The notes under the pieces: generated by a model | Seen by the model: only the letters and a program-made list of their open reading frames with translations | Databases searched by the model: none | Told to the model about the DNA's origin: nothing | Origin: Nocardia vulneris | GTDB lineage: Bacteria > Actinomycetota > Actinomycetes > Mycobacteriales > Mycobacteriaceae | Direction of reading: 5' to 3' | Length of the DNA: 64,000 nt | NCBI RefSeq assembly: GCF_001613425.1 | Contig: NZ_BDCI01000035.1 | Location: 186,001 to 250,000 of the forward strand | Part shown: positions 1-9,143 of the stretch, in pieces | Numbering within the stretch: the stretch's first letter is position 1 | How the letters are laid out: the number at the start of each line of letters is the position of its first letter | Made by a program: the position numbers and the translations under genes

Positions 1-638
1 CCGTGCCAATCCAGATGATCCTCGGCCACATTGAGCACCACGCCCGCCTCCGGGCGCACCGAGGGCGCCCAGTGCAGCTGGAACGAGGACAGCTCGACGG
101 AGAGCACCTGCGGACCGGGGTTGCGCCGCAAGGCATCCAGGATCGGCAGGCCGATATTGCCGCACGCGACGCTGGGGATACCCGCGGCGCGCAGGATGGC
201 GTGCGTCATCTGCGTGGTGGTGGTCTTGCCGTTGGTCCCGGTGATCACCAGCCACTTGCGCACCGGCCCGTAGATCCTGGCTTGATCCACCCACCAGGCG
301 AATTCGACGTCACCCCAGACCGGTGTGCCCTCGGCAACCGCCGCGGCCAGCACCGGCGAATCGGGCCGCCAGCCCGGACTGGTGATCACCAGCGCGAACC
401 GGCTCCAGTCGGTGGATTCGAGTTCGACGCAGGTGGCGATGTCCAGGCCGAGCCCGGCCGCCTCGGCCAGCGCCGCGGCGCCGCCGTCGGTGACCACCGG
501 GCGCGCCCCGATATCGCGCAGCGGCTCGACCAGCGAGCGCCCCGACACACCCCAGCCCGCGACGAGAACGTCACGGCCGCGCAGGAATTCGAGCATGGGC
601 CCTGGTGTACGCAGGGCCCGAGGAGAATGTTCGACCAT
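1..638 (-). CDS. murD: MurD, UDP-N-acetylmuramoyl-L-alanine--D-glutamate ligase (N-terminal part, cut by window edge)
   Basis: Cytoplasmic Mur ligase that adds D-glutamate to UDP-MurNAc-L-Ala using ATP. The minus strand reads MVEHSPRALRTPGPMLEFLR, then a nucleotide-binding fold (VLVAGWGVSGRSL). The Mur-ligase ATP loop GTNGKTTTTQ lies near residue 135, followed by GNIGLPILDALRRNPGPQV and an SSFQL stretch. The reading frame is still open at base 1 (LDWHG), so about the first 212 residues are present. The ATG at 638 sits 7 bases after the mraY stop, so the gene is the next member of the mur operon. MurD is known from the family signature and from its position after mraY. Confidence 0.93.
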   Translation of the reverse strand, partial: MVEHSPRALRTPGPMLEFLRGRDVLVAGWGVSGRSLVEPLRDIGARPVVTDGGAAALAEAAGLGLDIATCVELESTDWSRFALVITSPGWRPDSPVLAAAVAEGTPVWGDVEFAWWVDQARIYGPVRKWLVITGTNGKTTTTQMTHAILRAAGIPSVACGNIGLPILDALRRNPGPQVLSVELSSFQLHWAPSVRPEAGVVLNVAEDHLDWH

Positions 639-645
639 CGCTAGT

Positions 646-1722
646 TCACCCGACCGCAGAGAGATATTCGCTGTAGAACAAACCGAGTCCGACCGCGGAA
701 GCTATCGCGGCCAATAGCCAGAACCTGATGATCACCGTAGTCTCGGCCCATTTACTGAGTTCGAAGTGATGATGGAACGGCGCCATCTTGAACAACCGGT
801 TGCGTGTGGTGCGGTACACCGCCACCTGCAGCACCACCGACAACGTCTCGGCTACGAACAGCGCGCCGATCACGATCATCAGCAGTTCGGTGCGGGTGGT
901 GATGGACAGGCCGGCCAGCAGACCGCCGAGCGCCAGCGAACCGGTGTCGCCCATGAAGATCTTCGCGGGCGCGGCATTCCACCACAGGAAGCCGACGCAG
1001 GCCGCGGCGCCCGCGGCACACACCAGCGCCAGGTCGAGCGGGTCGCGCACGTTGTAGCAACCGGTCTCGGGCTTGGTCTCGCACGCGTGGTAGTACTGCC
1101 AGAACGTGATCACCACGTAGCCGCCGAGCACCAGGCTCATCGAGCCGGCCGCGAGCCCGTCCAGTCCGTCGGTGAGGTTCACCGCGTTGGACCAGGCGAC
1201 CACGACCAGGCAGACGAACACCAGGAACACGACGACACCCATGGTCACCGTGCTGATGTCGCGCACATAGGACAGGTGCCTGCTGGCCGGGGTGAGCCCG
1301 CTCGCCCCGCGGAACTGCAACGCGAGCACGCCGAAGACGACGGCCGAGGTCAACTGACCGAGGTACTTGCCCGCGGCGGTGAGACCGAGATTGCGCTGCT
1401 TACGGATCTTGATGAAATCGTCGACGAAGCCGACGCCGCCCAGCGCGGTAGCCAGGCCGAGCACCAGCAGACCGGACGCCGACGGGCCGTCGGCGTTGTA
1501 GCCGATACCGATCAGGTGCGAGCCCAGGTAACCGGCCCACATGCCGATGATGATCGCGACACCGCCCATCGTGGGCGTGCCCCGCTTCGCCTGATGGCTG
1601 GCCGGGCCGTCGACCCGGATCTCCTGGCCGAAACCCTGCTTGGCGAACATCTTGATCAGCAGTGGGGTCAGCAGAATCGAGACGGCGAGCGCGATCGCCG
1701 CCGCGAACAGAATCTGTCTCAC
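646..1722 (-). CDS. mraY: Phospho-N-acetylmuramoyl-pentapeptide transferase (MraY/MurX)
   Basis: Integral membrane enzyme that transfers phospho-MurNAc-pentapeptide to undecaprenyl phosphate, making lipid I. It has 358 residues, the usual family length, with about ten hydrophobic segments. Family motifs are clear: SHQAKRGTPTMGG near residue 45, VNLTDGLDGLAAG near residue 185, MGDTGSLALGG, and the HHHFE motif near residue 317. The start is GTG (GTGAGACAG) and overlaps the murF stop by 4 bases (GTGA), which implies translational coupling. The gene lies between murF and murD, the canonical dcw order. Confidence 0.96.
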   Translation of the reverse strand: MRQILFAAAIALAVSILLTPLLIKMFAKQGFGQEIRVDGPASHQAKRGTPTMGGVAIIIGMWAGYLGSHLIGIGYNADGPSASGLLVLGLATALGGVGFVDDFIKIRKQRNLGLTAAGKYLGQLTSAVVFGVLALQFRGASGLTPASRHLSYVRDISTVTMGVVVFLVFVCLVVVAWSNAVNLTDGLDGLAAGSMSLVLGGYVVITFWQYYHACETKPETGCYNVRDPLDLALVCAAGAAACVGFLWWNAAPAKIFMGDTGSLALGGLLAGLSITTRTELLMIVIGALFVAETLSVVLQVAVYRTTRNRLFKMAPFHHHFELSKWAETTVIIRFWLLAAIASAVGLGLFYSEYLSAVG

Positions 1723-3224
1723 TCCAACGCCTCCGCCTTAGTGTGGTCGCGCTCGGTGTTGATCAGGTGTTCGGCGACCTCCCAGAGGCCCACCGACTTC
1801 GACGCTTTCACGAGCACCACGTCGCCGGACTCGATTTCGTCGTCGAGCAACGCGATGGCGGCACCGATGTCGGGCACCAGGATCGACTCCTCACCCCATG
1901 AGCCTTCCATCACCGCTCCCTGGTGCATCGCGCGGGACGGCCTTCCGGACCCGACGACGACGAGCCGGTCCACATCCAGGCGCACCGCGAGCCGCCCGAT
2001 CCGGTCGTGCTCGAGCACGGATTCCTCGCCCAGCTCACCCATTTCGCCGAGCACCGCCCAGCTGCGCCGCGGGGTCTCGCCGGACCGCGACATGGTGACC
2101 AGCGCCTTGAGCGCGGCACGCACCGAGTCGGGGTTGGCGTTGTAGGAGTCGTTGACGACGGTGACCCCGTCGGTGGTGGTGCGCACGTCCATGCGCCGGG
2201 CCGACGCGGCGTGCGCGCCGGACAGGGCGGCGGCGATCGCGTCCAGCTCGGCACCGCATTCCAGCGCGACCGCGGTCGCGGAAAGCGCGTTGCCGACCTG
2301 ATGTTCGCCGTGCACCGCCAGCCGCACCGCCGCGCTGCCCGCGGCGGTGTGCAGGGTGAAACCGGCGCGCGCTTCGTCGTCGAGGCGAACGTCGGTAGCC
2401 CGGATATCGGCGCCTTCGGAGAGACCGACGGTCACCACGCGCGCGGTGGTACGCGCAGCCATGGCGGCGACCTGCGGGTCGTCGGCGTTGAGCACGGCCA
2501 GGCCGGTCGGCGGAAGCGCCTGCACCAGTTCGCCTTTGGTCTTGGCGATGGCCTCACGGCTGCCGAATTCCCCGAGATGCGCGGTGCCGACGTTGAGCAC
2601 GACGCCGATCGCCGGCGGCGCGACCTCGGCGAGCGCGGCGATATGCCCCGGGCCGCGGGCCGACAGCTCGAGCACCAGGAACCGAGTCTCGGCATTGGCG
2701 CGCAACGCCGTCCACGGATGACCCAGCTCGTTGTTGAACGAACCGGGCGGGGCGACCACGGGGCCGAGCGGCGCGAGCACCGCTGCGAGCAGATCCTTGG
2801 TGGAGGTCTTGCCGGACGAGCCGGTCACCCCGATCACCGTGAGACTGCCTGCCGCGGTGAGACGTTGCACGCTCGCGCGCGCCAGGTCGGCCAGCGCGGC
2901 CAGCACCGCGGCGCCCGATCCGTCCGAATCACCGCTCAGCGCAACCGAACTCGACGGCACCGAGCCGGGGTTCGGCGCGACCACGATGGCGGGCACCCCC
3001 ACCGGGCGCGCGGCGAGCACGGCGGTCGCGCCCGCGGCGATCGCCGCGTCCGCGTAGTCGTGGCCGTCCACGTGCTCCCCCGGCAGGGCCAGGAACAGAT
3101 CGCCGGAACCGATTCGGCGCGAATCGAATTCGACCGAACCGGTCACCCGCACCTCCGGGTCGGGTACGTCGTGCAGCGTGCCGCCCACGACGTCCGCGAT
3201 CTCCCGCAGTGTCATCTCGATCAT
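1719..3224 (-). CDS. murF: UDP-N-acetylmuramoyl-tripeptide--D-alanyl-D-alanine ligase (MurF)
   Basis: Cytoplasmic ligase that adds D-Ala-D-Ala to UDP-MurNAc-tripeptide. I start it at the ATG at 3224 (MIEMTLREIADVVGG), which overlaps the murE stop as ATGA. The open frame continues upstream into murE but that part has no MurF character. The result is 501 residues, normal for the family. The ATP loop is GVTGSSGKTSTKD near residue 135, followed by a Mur central domain (LELSARGPGHIA, VVLNVGTAHLGEFGS) and the C-terminal domain with NDSYNANPDSVRAAL. It is coupled to murE upstream and mraY downstream by 4-base overlaps. Confidence 0.96.
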   Translation of the reverse strand: MIEMTLREIADVVGGTLHDVPDPEVRVTGSVEFDSRRIGSGDLFLALPGEHVDGHDYADAAIAAGATAVLAARPVGVPAIVVAPNPGSVPSSSVALSGDSDGSGAAVLAALADLARASVQRLTAAGSLTVIGVTGSSGKTSTKDLLAAVLAPLGPVVAPPGSFNNELGHPWTALRANAETRFLVLELSARGPGHIAALAEVAPPAIGVVLNVGTAHLGEFGSREAIAKTKGELVQALPPTGLAVLNADDPQVAAMAARTTARVVTVGLSEGADIRATDVRLDDEARAGFTLHTAAGSAAVRLAVHGEHQVGNALSATAVALECGAELDAIAAALSGAHAASARRMDVRTTTDGVTVVNDSYNANPDSVRAALKALVTMSRSGETPRRSWAVLGEMGELGEESVLEHDRIGRLAVRLDVDRLVVVGSGRPSRAMHQGAVMEGSWGEESILVPDIGAAIALLDDEIESGDVVLVKASKSVGLWEVAEHLINTERDHTKAEALE

Positions 3225-4858
3225 GAAACCGTCAAGTCCTCCGCGTCCGCGCGCTGCGGACTTCGCCTGTCCAGTGCGGCCGCGAGCACGTCGCGATCGT
3301 CGAAGGGGTACTTCACGCCCTGGATCTCCTGCCCTGTCTCGTGGCCCTTGCCCGCGACCAGCACCACGTCGCCGGGCTGTGCCCAATTCACTGCCGCCGC
3401 AATGGCTTCGGCGCGATCACCGAGCTCGAGCACGGTACCGCGCGCGGCTTCGGGCAGTTCCAGCGCACCCGCCCGCAGCGCCGCGCGGATGCTCGCCGGG
3501 TCTTCGCTGCGCGGGTTGTCGTCGGTGATGATCAGCAGGTCGGCGTGTGCGCCCACCGCGCCCATCATCGCGCGCTTGCCCGCGTCGCGGTCGCCGCCGG
3601 CGCCGACCACCACGGCGAGCCGCCCCGGCGCGTCGGGTGCGTCGTCCGCGAGATAGCCACGCAGCGTGGCGATCACCGATTCCAGCGCGGCGGGCTTGTG
3701 CGCGTAGTCGACGATCGCGAGGAAGTCCTGCCCGCGCTCCACCCGCTGCATCCGGCCCGGCACATCGACGGTCGCCAGCGCGGGCGCGGCCACCGCGGCG
3801 TCGACGCCGGCCGCCGCGCAGATCGCCACCGCGAGCAGGCCGTTGGCCACGTTGTAGCGGCCGGGCAGACGCAGCCGCACATCGACGGTGCCGTCCGGCC
3901 CGGCCGCGGTGAACTCCTGCTCGCCGCCGTGCGCGCTGATCGCACCGTCGAGCGACCAATCGCTGGCCGCGACGTGCTCCGGCTCGGCGGGCGCGTCCGG
4001 ACCGGACGCGCGCTGCTCGATGGTGGACACCGTGATCGGCGCGTCGAGTCCGTCCGCGAGCCGCCGCCCCCACTGGTCGTCGACGCAGACCACCGCGGTG
4101 CGCGCGGCGATCGGCGAACTCGGCTCGAACAGCCTGCGCTTGGCCGCGAAGTAGTCCTCGAAATCGGCGTGGAAGTCCAGATGATCCTGGGACAGATTGG
4201 TGAACGCGCCCACGGCAAACCGCACGCCGTCCACCCGGCCCAGCGCGAGCGCGTGGCTGGACACCTCCATCACCACCGCGTCCACGCCCTGCTCCACCAT
4301 CAGCGCGAACATCGCGTGCAGCTGCGGCGCCTCGGGCGTGGTCAACGCGCTCGGCACCCGTCGGCCGCCGATCCGGGTCTCGATGGTGCCGATCAGCGCG
4401 GTGGACCAGCCCGCGGCGGCCAGGCCCGCCTCCACCAGATACGAGGTGGTCGTCTTGCCCGAGGTGCCGGTGATGCCGACGATGCGCAGCCGCTCGCACG
4501 GATTGCCGTAGACGGCCGCGGACAGCTCGCCGAGCACTGCGCGCGGGTTCTCCCGCACCAGCACGGGCACCTCCAGCGCCCCGGCCAGCTCGGCGCCCGC
4601 CGCGTCGGTGAACACCGCCACCGCGCCCCGCTCGACCGCGTCGCGGGCGAACCGGGCGCCGTGCGCCCGTGCTCCCGGTAACGCGACGAACAGGTCACCG
4701 GGCAGGACCGCCCCCGAGCGCTGTTCGATGCCGGTCACAGACACCGCGTCCACCGGCCGCGCGCCGCTCGGCTGTGCCCCGGCGGCGGATGCCAACGTGG
4801 CCAGCGGCGTCACAGGGGGCTGGGCGGGCCGCAACGTACGCGGTTCACCGGACTGCAC
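3221..4858 (-). CDS. murE: UDP-MurNAc-L-Ala-D-Glu:meso-diaminopimelate ligase (MurE)
   Basis: Adds the third stem-peptide residue. The ATP loop GITGTSGKTTTSYL lies near residue 133. The specificity motif DNPRSEDP near residue 450 is the meso-diaminopimelate form, as expected for a mycolata-type wall. It has 545 residues, slightly long because of an Ala/Pro-rich N-terminus (about 30 residues) before DAVSVTGIEQRS. The start is GTG at 4858. A 91-base gap separates it from pbpB. That gap holds GACCGATCACAGCGCGAC at 4909-4926, nearly identical to part of a palindrome at 57031-57053 (see findings). Confidence 0.95.
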   Translation of the reverse strand: MQSGEPRTLRPAQPPVTPLATLASAAGAQPSGARPVDAVSVTGIEQRSGAVLPGDLFVALPGARAHGARFARDAVERGAVAVFTDAAGAELAGALEVPVLVRENPRAVLGELSAAVYGNPCERLRIVGITGTSGKTTTSYLVEAGLAAAGWSTALIGTIETRIGGRRVPSALTTPEAPQLHAMFALMVEQGVDAVVMEVSSHALALGRVDGVRFAVGAFTNLSQDHLDFHADFEDYFAAKRRLFEPSSPIAARTAVVCVDDQWGRRLADGLDAPITVSTIEQRASGPDAPAEPEHVAASDWSLDGAISAHGGEQEFTAAGPDGTVDVRLRLPGRYNVANGLLAVAICAAAGVDAAVAAPALATVDVPGRMQRVERGQDFLAIVDYAHKPAALESVIATLRGYLADDAPDAPGRLAVVVGAGGDRDAGKRAMMGAVGAHADLLIITDDNPRSEDPASIRAALRAGALELPEAARGTVLELGDRAEAIAAAVNWAQPGDVVLVAGKGHETGQEIQGVKYPFDDRDVLAAALDRRSPQRADAEDLTVS

Positions 4859-4949
4859 AGAAATCAGGCTCCTCTCGGCGGCGACGATCGACGTGTCAGG
4901 TTACCGGCGACCGATCACAGCGCGACAAGCACGGTCTTTACCGGAGGCA

Positions 4950-6842
4950 TTACCCGGCTTGCAGGACAAACTTCTTGGACGGTTCCGGCGACGGCGGAAT
5001 GCGGTCGCGCTGCAACGCCCAGGAGGCGATGCTGTGGAACAGCGGCGCCGCCGACTGCCCGCCGCTGCCGTCCGAACTGCGCACCGGGTCGTCGAGCATG
5101 AGGCCGACGACGTAGCGCGGATTGTCCGCCGGGGCGATGCCCGCGAAGGTGATGTAGTAGCTGTCGCTGGAATAGCAGTGGCAGCGCGGGTCGGTCTTCT
5201 GCGCCGTGCCGGTCTTGCCCGCGATCTGGTAGCCCTCGACCGCCGCCGACGCGCCGGTGCCGTTCTGGTTGGCGTTCATCGGGTCACGCTGGGTCACGGC
5301 CTGGAACATGGTGCGCAGCGTCGCCGCGGTCTGCGGGCTCACTACCCGGATGCCGTCGGGCTGCGGCTCGTCGCTGCGCTTGCCGTCCGGCCCGATCTTG
5401 GCCTTGACGATGCGCGGCGGAATCCGCACGCCGTCGTTCGCGATGGTCTGGTACATGCCGGTCATCTGCAGCGTGGTCATCGAAAGTCCCTGCCCGATGG
5501 GCAGGTTCGCGAAGGTGCCGCCGGACCACTGATCCCGGGCGGGCACCCGCCCGCTGCTCTCGCCGGGCAGGCCGACACCGGTGCGCTGGCCGAGGCCGAA
5601 GCGGCTGAGCATGTCCGCGTACCGGTCCTCGCCGACCCGCTGGGCCAGCATCAGCGTGCCCACGTTGGACGAGCGGCCGAAGATGCCGGTGGTGGTGTAC
5701 GGCGCGACCCCGTGCTCCCACGCGTCGTTGACGGTGACACCGGCCATCCGGATGCTGCCCGGAACCTGGTGCACCTCATCAGGAGTGGTCAATCCGTACT
5801 CGATCGCGGCGGACGCGGTGACGATCTTGTTCACCGAGCCGGGCTCGAACGGCGCGGTGACCGAGGGATTGCTCATCCCGGCCGAATCCCAGGTGGAGGC
5901 CGGCAGTTGCGGATTGAAGGTGTTGTCGTTGGCCATGGCCAGCACCTGACCCGTCTTGGCGTCGAGCACCACCGCGGAGGCGCCCTGCGCGCCGGACATG
6001 TCCCTGGCCTGCTGCACCTGCTGCTGCACGTAGTACTGCAGATCCGAGTCGATGGTCAGCTCGACGCCGTTGCCGTTCACGGCATTCTGCTCGTCACGCC
6101 AGCTGCCCGGAATGACCGCGCCGTCGGAACCGCGGTCGTAGGTGTGCGAACCGTCGGTGCCCGCGAGCACCGAGTCCAGCGACGATTCGAGACCGATCTG
6201 CCCGTGCCCGTCCCAGCCGGTGGCGCCGATCACGTTGGCCGCCAACGACCCACCGGGGTACTCGCGCGGATACTGCGCGTCCGCGCCGACCTCCGGGAAC
6301 TGGGTCCGGATATCCGCGGCGATCCGCGGGTCCACCCCGCGCGCCAGGTAGACGAAATTCTCGTCACTGCGCAGCTTGGCCAGCAGGTCCGCCTCCGACG
6401 GACCGGCCTTGCCGAGCTTCTCGTGCACCGTCTTGGCGATCGCCTTCAAGCGCTCGTCCGGGTCAGGAGCCTTGTCGCTCTTGGCTTTCGCGTCCGCCAG
6501 CTGCTTGCGCACCGGAACCGGCCGGAAGCTCAGCTGTTTCGCCGCGACGGTGAAGGCGAGCGATTTGCCGTTGCGATCGGTGATCGGGCCGCGCACCGCG
6601 TAATCGAGTTCGTGCATGACGCGCTGATTCGAGGCCTGCGCGGAAAGGCCTGGCGCCTTGATGGTTTGGATCTGCAACAACTGCAACGCGACCACACCGA
6701 GCGCGAGCAACATCGCGATCCGACCCGCGCCGAGGCGCCGGCGCAGCGGCCCGCCCTTGCCGGGCCGGGCACGGCGGGACCGTGCGGTCCGAGCCGGACC
6801 AGGCCCGCGACGCTGACGCGGTGCGGGCCTGGTCTGCGTCAC
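4950..6842 (-). CDS. pbpB: Septal peptidoglycan transpeptidase (penicillin-binding protein 3, PbpB/FtsI)
   Basis: Class B penicillin-binding protein that cross-links septal peptidoglycan at division. It has 630 residues: a basic Arg/Pro-rich cytoplasmic tail (about 1-42), one membrane anchor (RIAMLLALGVVALQLLQIQ), a dimerisation/pedestal domain beginning VRGPITDRNGKSLAF, and a transpeptidase domain. The catalytic motifs are S-V-N-K in FEPGSVNKIVTASAA near residue 337, SSN near 390, and KTGTAQ near 543. The start is GTG at 6842, overlapping the upstream ftsL-like stop by 4 bases. There is no C-terminal PASTA domain. Confidence 0.95.
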   Translation of the reverse strand: MTQTRPAPRQRRGPGPARTARSRRARPGKGGPLRRRLGAGRIAMLLALGVVALQLLQIQTIKAPGLSAQASNQRVMHELDYAVRGPITDRNGKSLAFTVAAKQLSFRPVPVRKQLADAKAKSDKAPDPDERLKAIAKTVHEKLGKAGPSEADLLAKLRSDENFVYLARGVDPRIAADIRTQFPEVGADAQYPREYPGGSLAANVIGATGWDGHGQIGLESSLDSVLAGTDGSHTYDRGSDGAVIPGSWRDEQNAVNGNGVELTIDSDLQYYVQQQVQQARDMSGAQGASAVVLDAKTGQVLAMANDNTFNPQLPASTWDSAGMSNPSVTAPFEPGSVNKIVTASAAIEYGLTTPDEVHQVPGSIRMAGVTVNDAWEHGVAPYTTTGIFGRSSNVGTLMLAQRVGEDRYADMLSRFGLGQRTGVGLPGESSGRVPARDQWSGGTFANLPIGQGLSMTTLQMTGMYQTIANDGVRIPPRIVKAKIGPDGKRSDEPQPDGIRVVSPQTAATLRTMFQAVTQRDPMNANQNGTGASAAVEGYQIAGKTGTAQKTDPRCHCYSSDSYYITFAGIAPADNPRYVVGLMLDDPVRSSDGSGGQSAAPLFHSIASWALQRDRIPPSPEPSKKFVLQAG

Positions 6843-7642
6843 CGTTGGCCTCCGTCACCCGGAAGTGTTTGCGGCTGCGGGGTTTCCAGCAGCGCCTGAG
6901 CCGGATCGACAGGCTGGTGCGGGGTTTCGGCCTGCGGCGCGGCCTCGGCCTGCGGCGCGGCCGGTACCGGCGACGGCGGCACCGGGCTGGCGGGCACGGG
7001 GCTCACCGGCACCGCGTTGGCCTGAATGTTGGTGCCCGGAGCCGGAAGTGGGGCGGGGGTCGGCGTGGTCGTGACCGGCATCACGCGCTCACCGCGCGCC
7101 TGGGCGTTGTTCGCGGGCGGCGGTACCGGCGCGGACGGCGACACGTTCAACGGCGGCACCGGTGGCCCCTCCGCCGGCGTCGGCTTGCCGATCACGGTCA
7201 CGGTGCCGTCCGGAGCGACCACGATGCGGGCCGGATCCTTGGCCGGGATCATGCCCAGCTCGCGGGCGCGGGCGGCCAGCTCGGGCGCGGAATCCGCGCC
7301 CTCCACCTCGCGCTGCAGGGCCGCGCGCTCGTCGGCCAGGCGCTTGTTGGTGGCCCGGATGTCGCCGAGCTGGTAGCTGTCCTCGGCGGCCCGGGTGGTC
7401 AGCAGCAGCGTCAAGGCCAGGCCGCAGCCCAGCAGCGCGATGATCGCCACCACGAACGGAATCCGCGTGGCCATGACCGAAGCCTGCCGCAGTGGCAGAT
7501 CAGGTGTGTCCGAACGGCTTTCGGCGCGCGTCCGGCGCCGTGCGTAGGCCCGCTGCGCGGCGCCCGACTTCACCCGCTCGGACTCGTGCGCCCGGCGCGC
7601 GATGCGCCCGGGCGTCTGAACGGTCCGCGTCCGAATGCTCAT
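6839..7642 (-). CDS. FtsL-like bitopic septum protein with Pro/Ala-rich extracellular tail
   Basis: By position (between rsmH and pbpB) this is the FtsL slot, corresponding to Rv2164c in M. tuberculosis as I remember it. From the ATG at 7642 (MSIRTRTVQTPGR) it has 267 residues. There is a basic cytoplasmic region of about 58 residues, a single membrane segment (about 60-82, FVVAIIALLGCGLALTLLL), then a short leucine-repeat/coiled stretch (TNKRLADERAALQREVEG) followed by ARELGMIPAKDPARIVV. The last 110 residues are low-complexity Pro/Ala/Val (PVSPVPASPVPPSPVPAAP), longer than in typical FtsL. It probably partners PbpB at the divisome. The FtsL assignment is inferred from architecture and context. 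The frame also allows an extra 17 residues upstream. Confidence 0.75.
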   Translation of the reverse strand: MSIRTRTVQTPGRIARRAHESERVKSGAAQRAYARRRTRAESRSDTPDLPLRQASVMATRIPFVVAIIALLGCGLALTLLLTTRAAEDSYQLGDIRATNKRLADERAALQREVEGADSAPELAARARELGMIPAKDPARIVVAPDGTVTVIGKPTPAEGPPVPPLNVSPSAPVPPPANNAQARGERVMPVTTTPTPAPLPAPGTNIQANAVPVSPVPASPVPPSPVPAAPQAEAAPQAETPHQPVDPAQALLETPQPQTLPGDGGQR

Positions 7643-7957
7643 GACTGCGCCTCGCCGGCGCTCGGCTCCATCATGTGCATGGCACGCCGGCACATGATTC
7701 GCTCACTTCGTTCTCTCATGTTTCTGTCCCCTCGAGAGTCTGTGCGGGACGTCCGGCCTCCCTTGTCCAGGCCCCGCACCCGGTCCGCCGGAAGACGACA
7801 GCGGCTGCGTGTCTCTCCCGGCCTCCTGCGATCGATGCGGGACGGACCCGCATCGGCTCAGCCGAAGGAGCGCACGCCTGGGCGTGTCTCGATCGGCCAC
7901 GTGTCCATGTGGGCCATCCGCGCTCGGCCACGAGGGCGAGCGCCACGGGTACGGGTC
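7643..7957. other. Intergenic gap between rsmH and the ftsL-like gene
   Basis: Open frames here have no family character and poor codon bias. The visible structure is an inverted repeat, TCATGTGC (7671-7678) with GCACATGA (7690-7697), 29 bases before the ftsL-like ATG, which could affect translation of that gene. I see no clear promoter. Confidence 0.4.
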
Positions 7958-8947
7958 TCATCCCCGCTCCTGGATTCGCTCTGCGGCGCGCATCCGAACC
8001 GGAGCGGCGCGCGGATTTTCCTCGATCTCCGCCTCGGTCGCCTTCTCGGCGCCACGGGTCAGCATCCGGAATTCCGGTCCCATGCCCGGCAATTCGACGG
8101 GCAGATCCACCGGGGTCCGGGAGGCCGCGCGCGGCGCGAACTCCTGCTTGACCACCTTGTCTTCCAGTGACTGATACGACATGACGACGATCCGGCCGCC
8201 CACCCGCAGCGCGTCCAGGGCGGCGGGCAGGGCGGCGCGCAGCGAATCGAGTTCGCTGTTCACCTCCACCCGCAACGCCTGAAAGGTGCGTTTGGCCGGA
8301 TGCCCGCCGGTCCGCCGGGTCGCCGCGGGGATCGTCGCGTAAAGCAGTTCGACCAGCTCGGCGCTGGTGGTGAACGGCTTCTGCTGGCGACGGCGCAGCA
8401 CCTCGAAGGCGATCTTGCCCGCGAAGCGTTCCTCCCCATAGGTTTTCAGCACCCGGGCCAGGTCGCCGTGGCTGTAGGTGTTGAGCACATCGGCGGCGGT
8501 CGGGCCGGTGGTCGGGTCCATCCGCATATCCAGCGGCGCGTCGATCGAATACGCGAAACCGCGGTCGGCCTCGTCGAGCTGCATGGACGACACACCGAGG
8601 TCCATCAGGATGCCGGATACCGAGCCGGCGGCGCTCAGCCCCGCCTCGCTCAGCGCATCGGCGATGCCGTCATATCGGGTGTGCACCAACGTGATTCGGT
8701 CGGCGAACGGCGCGAGCCGGTCACCGGCCAGTTTCAGCGCCGTGGTGTCGCGATCCAGGCCCACCAACCGCAGGCCCGGGTAGGTGCGCAGGAAATGTTC
8801 GGCGTGCCCGCCTAATCCGAGGGTCGCATCGAGGTAGACCGCACCCGGCTCGGTGAGTGCGGGGCCGAGCAGCGCGTCGGCGCGGCCGAGCAACACCGGA
8901 ATATGGCGGGGCTCACGCGGGTCGTCCAGGTGCTGTCCATGGTTCAC
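7958..8947 (-). CDS. rsmH: 16S rRNA (cytosine1402-N4)-methyltransferase RsmH (MraW)
   Basis: SAM-dependent methylation of 16S rRNA C1402 in the ribosomal P site. I choose the GTG at 8947 (VNHGQHLDDPREPRHIPVLL) because GGGAGG lies 5 bases upstream; this gives 329 residues. Visible features are the RHIPVLL N-terminus, the SAM-binding loop YLDATLGLGGHAEHFL, GLDRDTTAL, the DLGVSSMQLDEADRGFAY signature, and the C-terminal AKRTFQALRVEVNSEL and SYQSLEDKVVKQ blocks. It follows mraZ after a 196-base spacer, as in most dcw clusters. Confidence 0.95.
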   Translation of the reverse strand: MNHGQHLDDPREPRHIPVLLGRADALLGPALTEPGAVYLDATLGLGGHAEHFLRTYPGLRLVGLDRDTTALKLAGDRLAPFADRITLVHTRYDGIADALSEAGLSAAGSVSGILMDLGVSSMQLDEADRGFAYSIDAPLDMRMDPTTGPTAADVLNTYSHGDLARVLKTYGEERFAGKIAFEVLRRRQQKPFTTSAELVELLYATIPAATRRTGGHPAKRTFQALRVEVNSELDSLRAALPAALDALRVGGRIVVMSYQSLEDKVVKQEFAPRAASRTPVDLPVELPGMGPEFRMLTRGAEKATEAEIEENPRAAPVRMRAAERIQERG

Positions 8948-9143
8948 CTCGACCTCCCGGGATCTGCCTCGCTTCGTCGCGCACCGCGCACGGGTCGCCT
9001 TGTTCCGCAATGCTTTTGCATAAGAAACCGTTGCCGGAGACGAATGCCCCGTGGTCTCTGACCGAGCCGCGGCACCTGGCGTCGGGGAAGTACGTCAGGG
9101 TCCGCGTCCGGGCAGAGGCCGCGCGGCACTCGTTCGCTCGGGG

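Noticed and set aside
766..2145. Long plus-strand open frame (459 codons) opposite mraY and murF
   Set aside because: It is the antisense of two certain genes; composition is Gln/Arg/His-rich with no domain. High-GC genes commonly leave such open antisense frames.
3225..3386. N-terminal extension of murF into murE
   Set aside because: Arg/Gly-rich translation of murE in another frame; the ATG at 3224 forms a normal ATGA coupling and matches the known MurF N-terminus.
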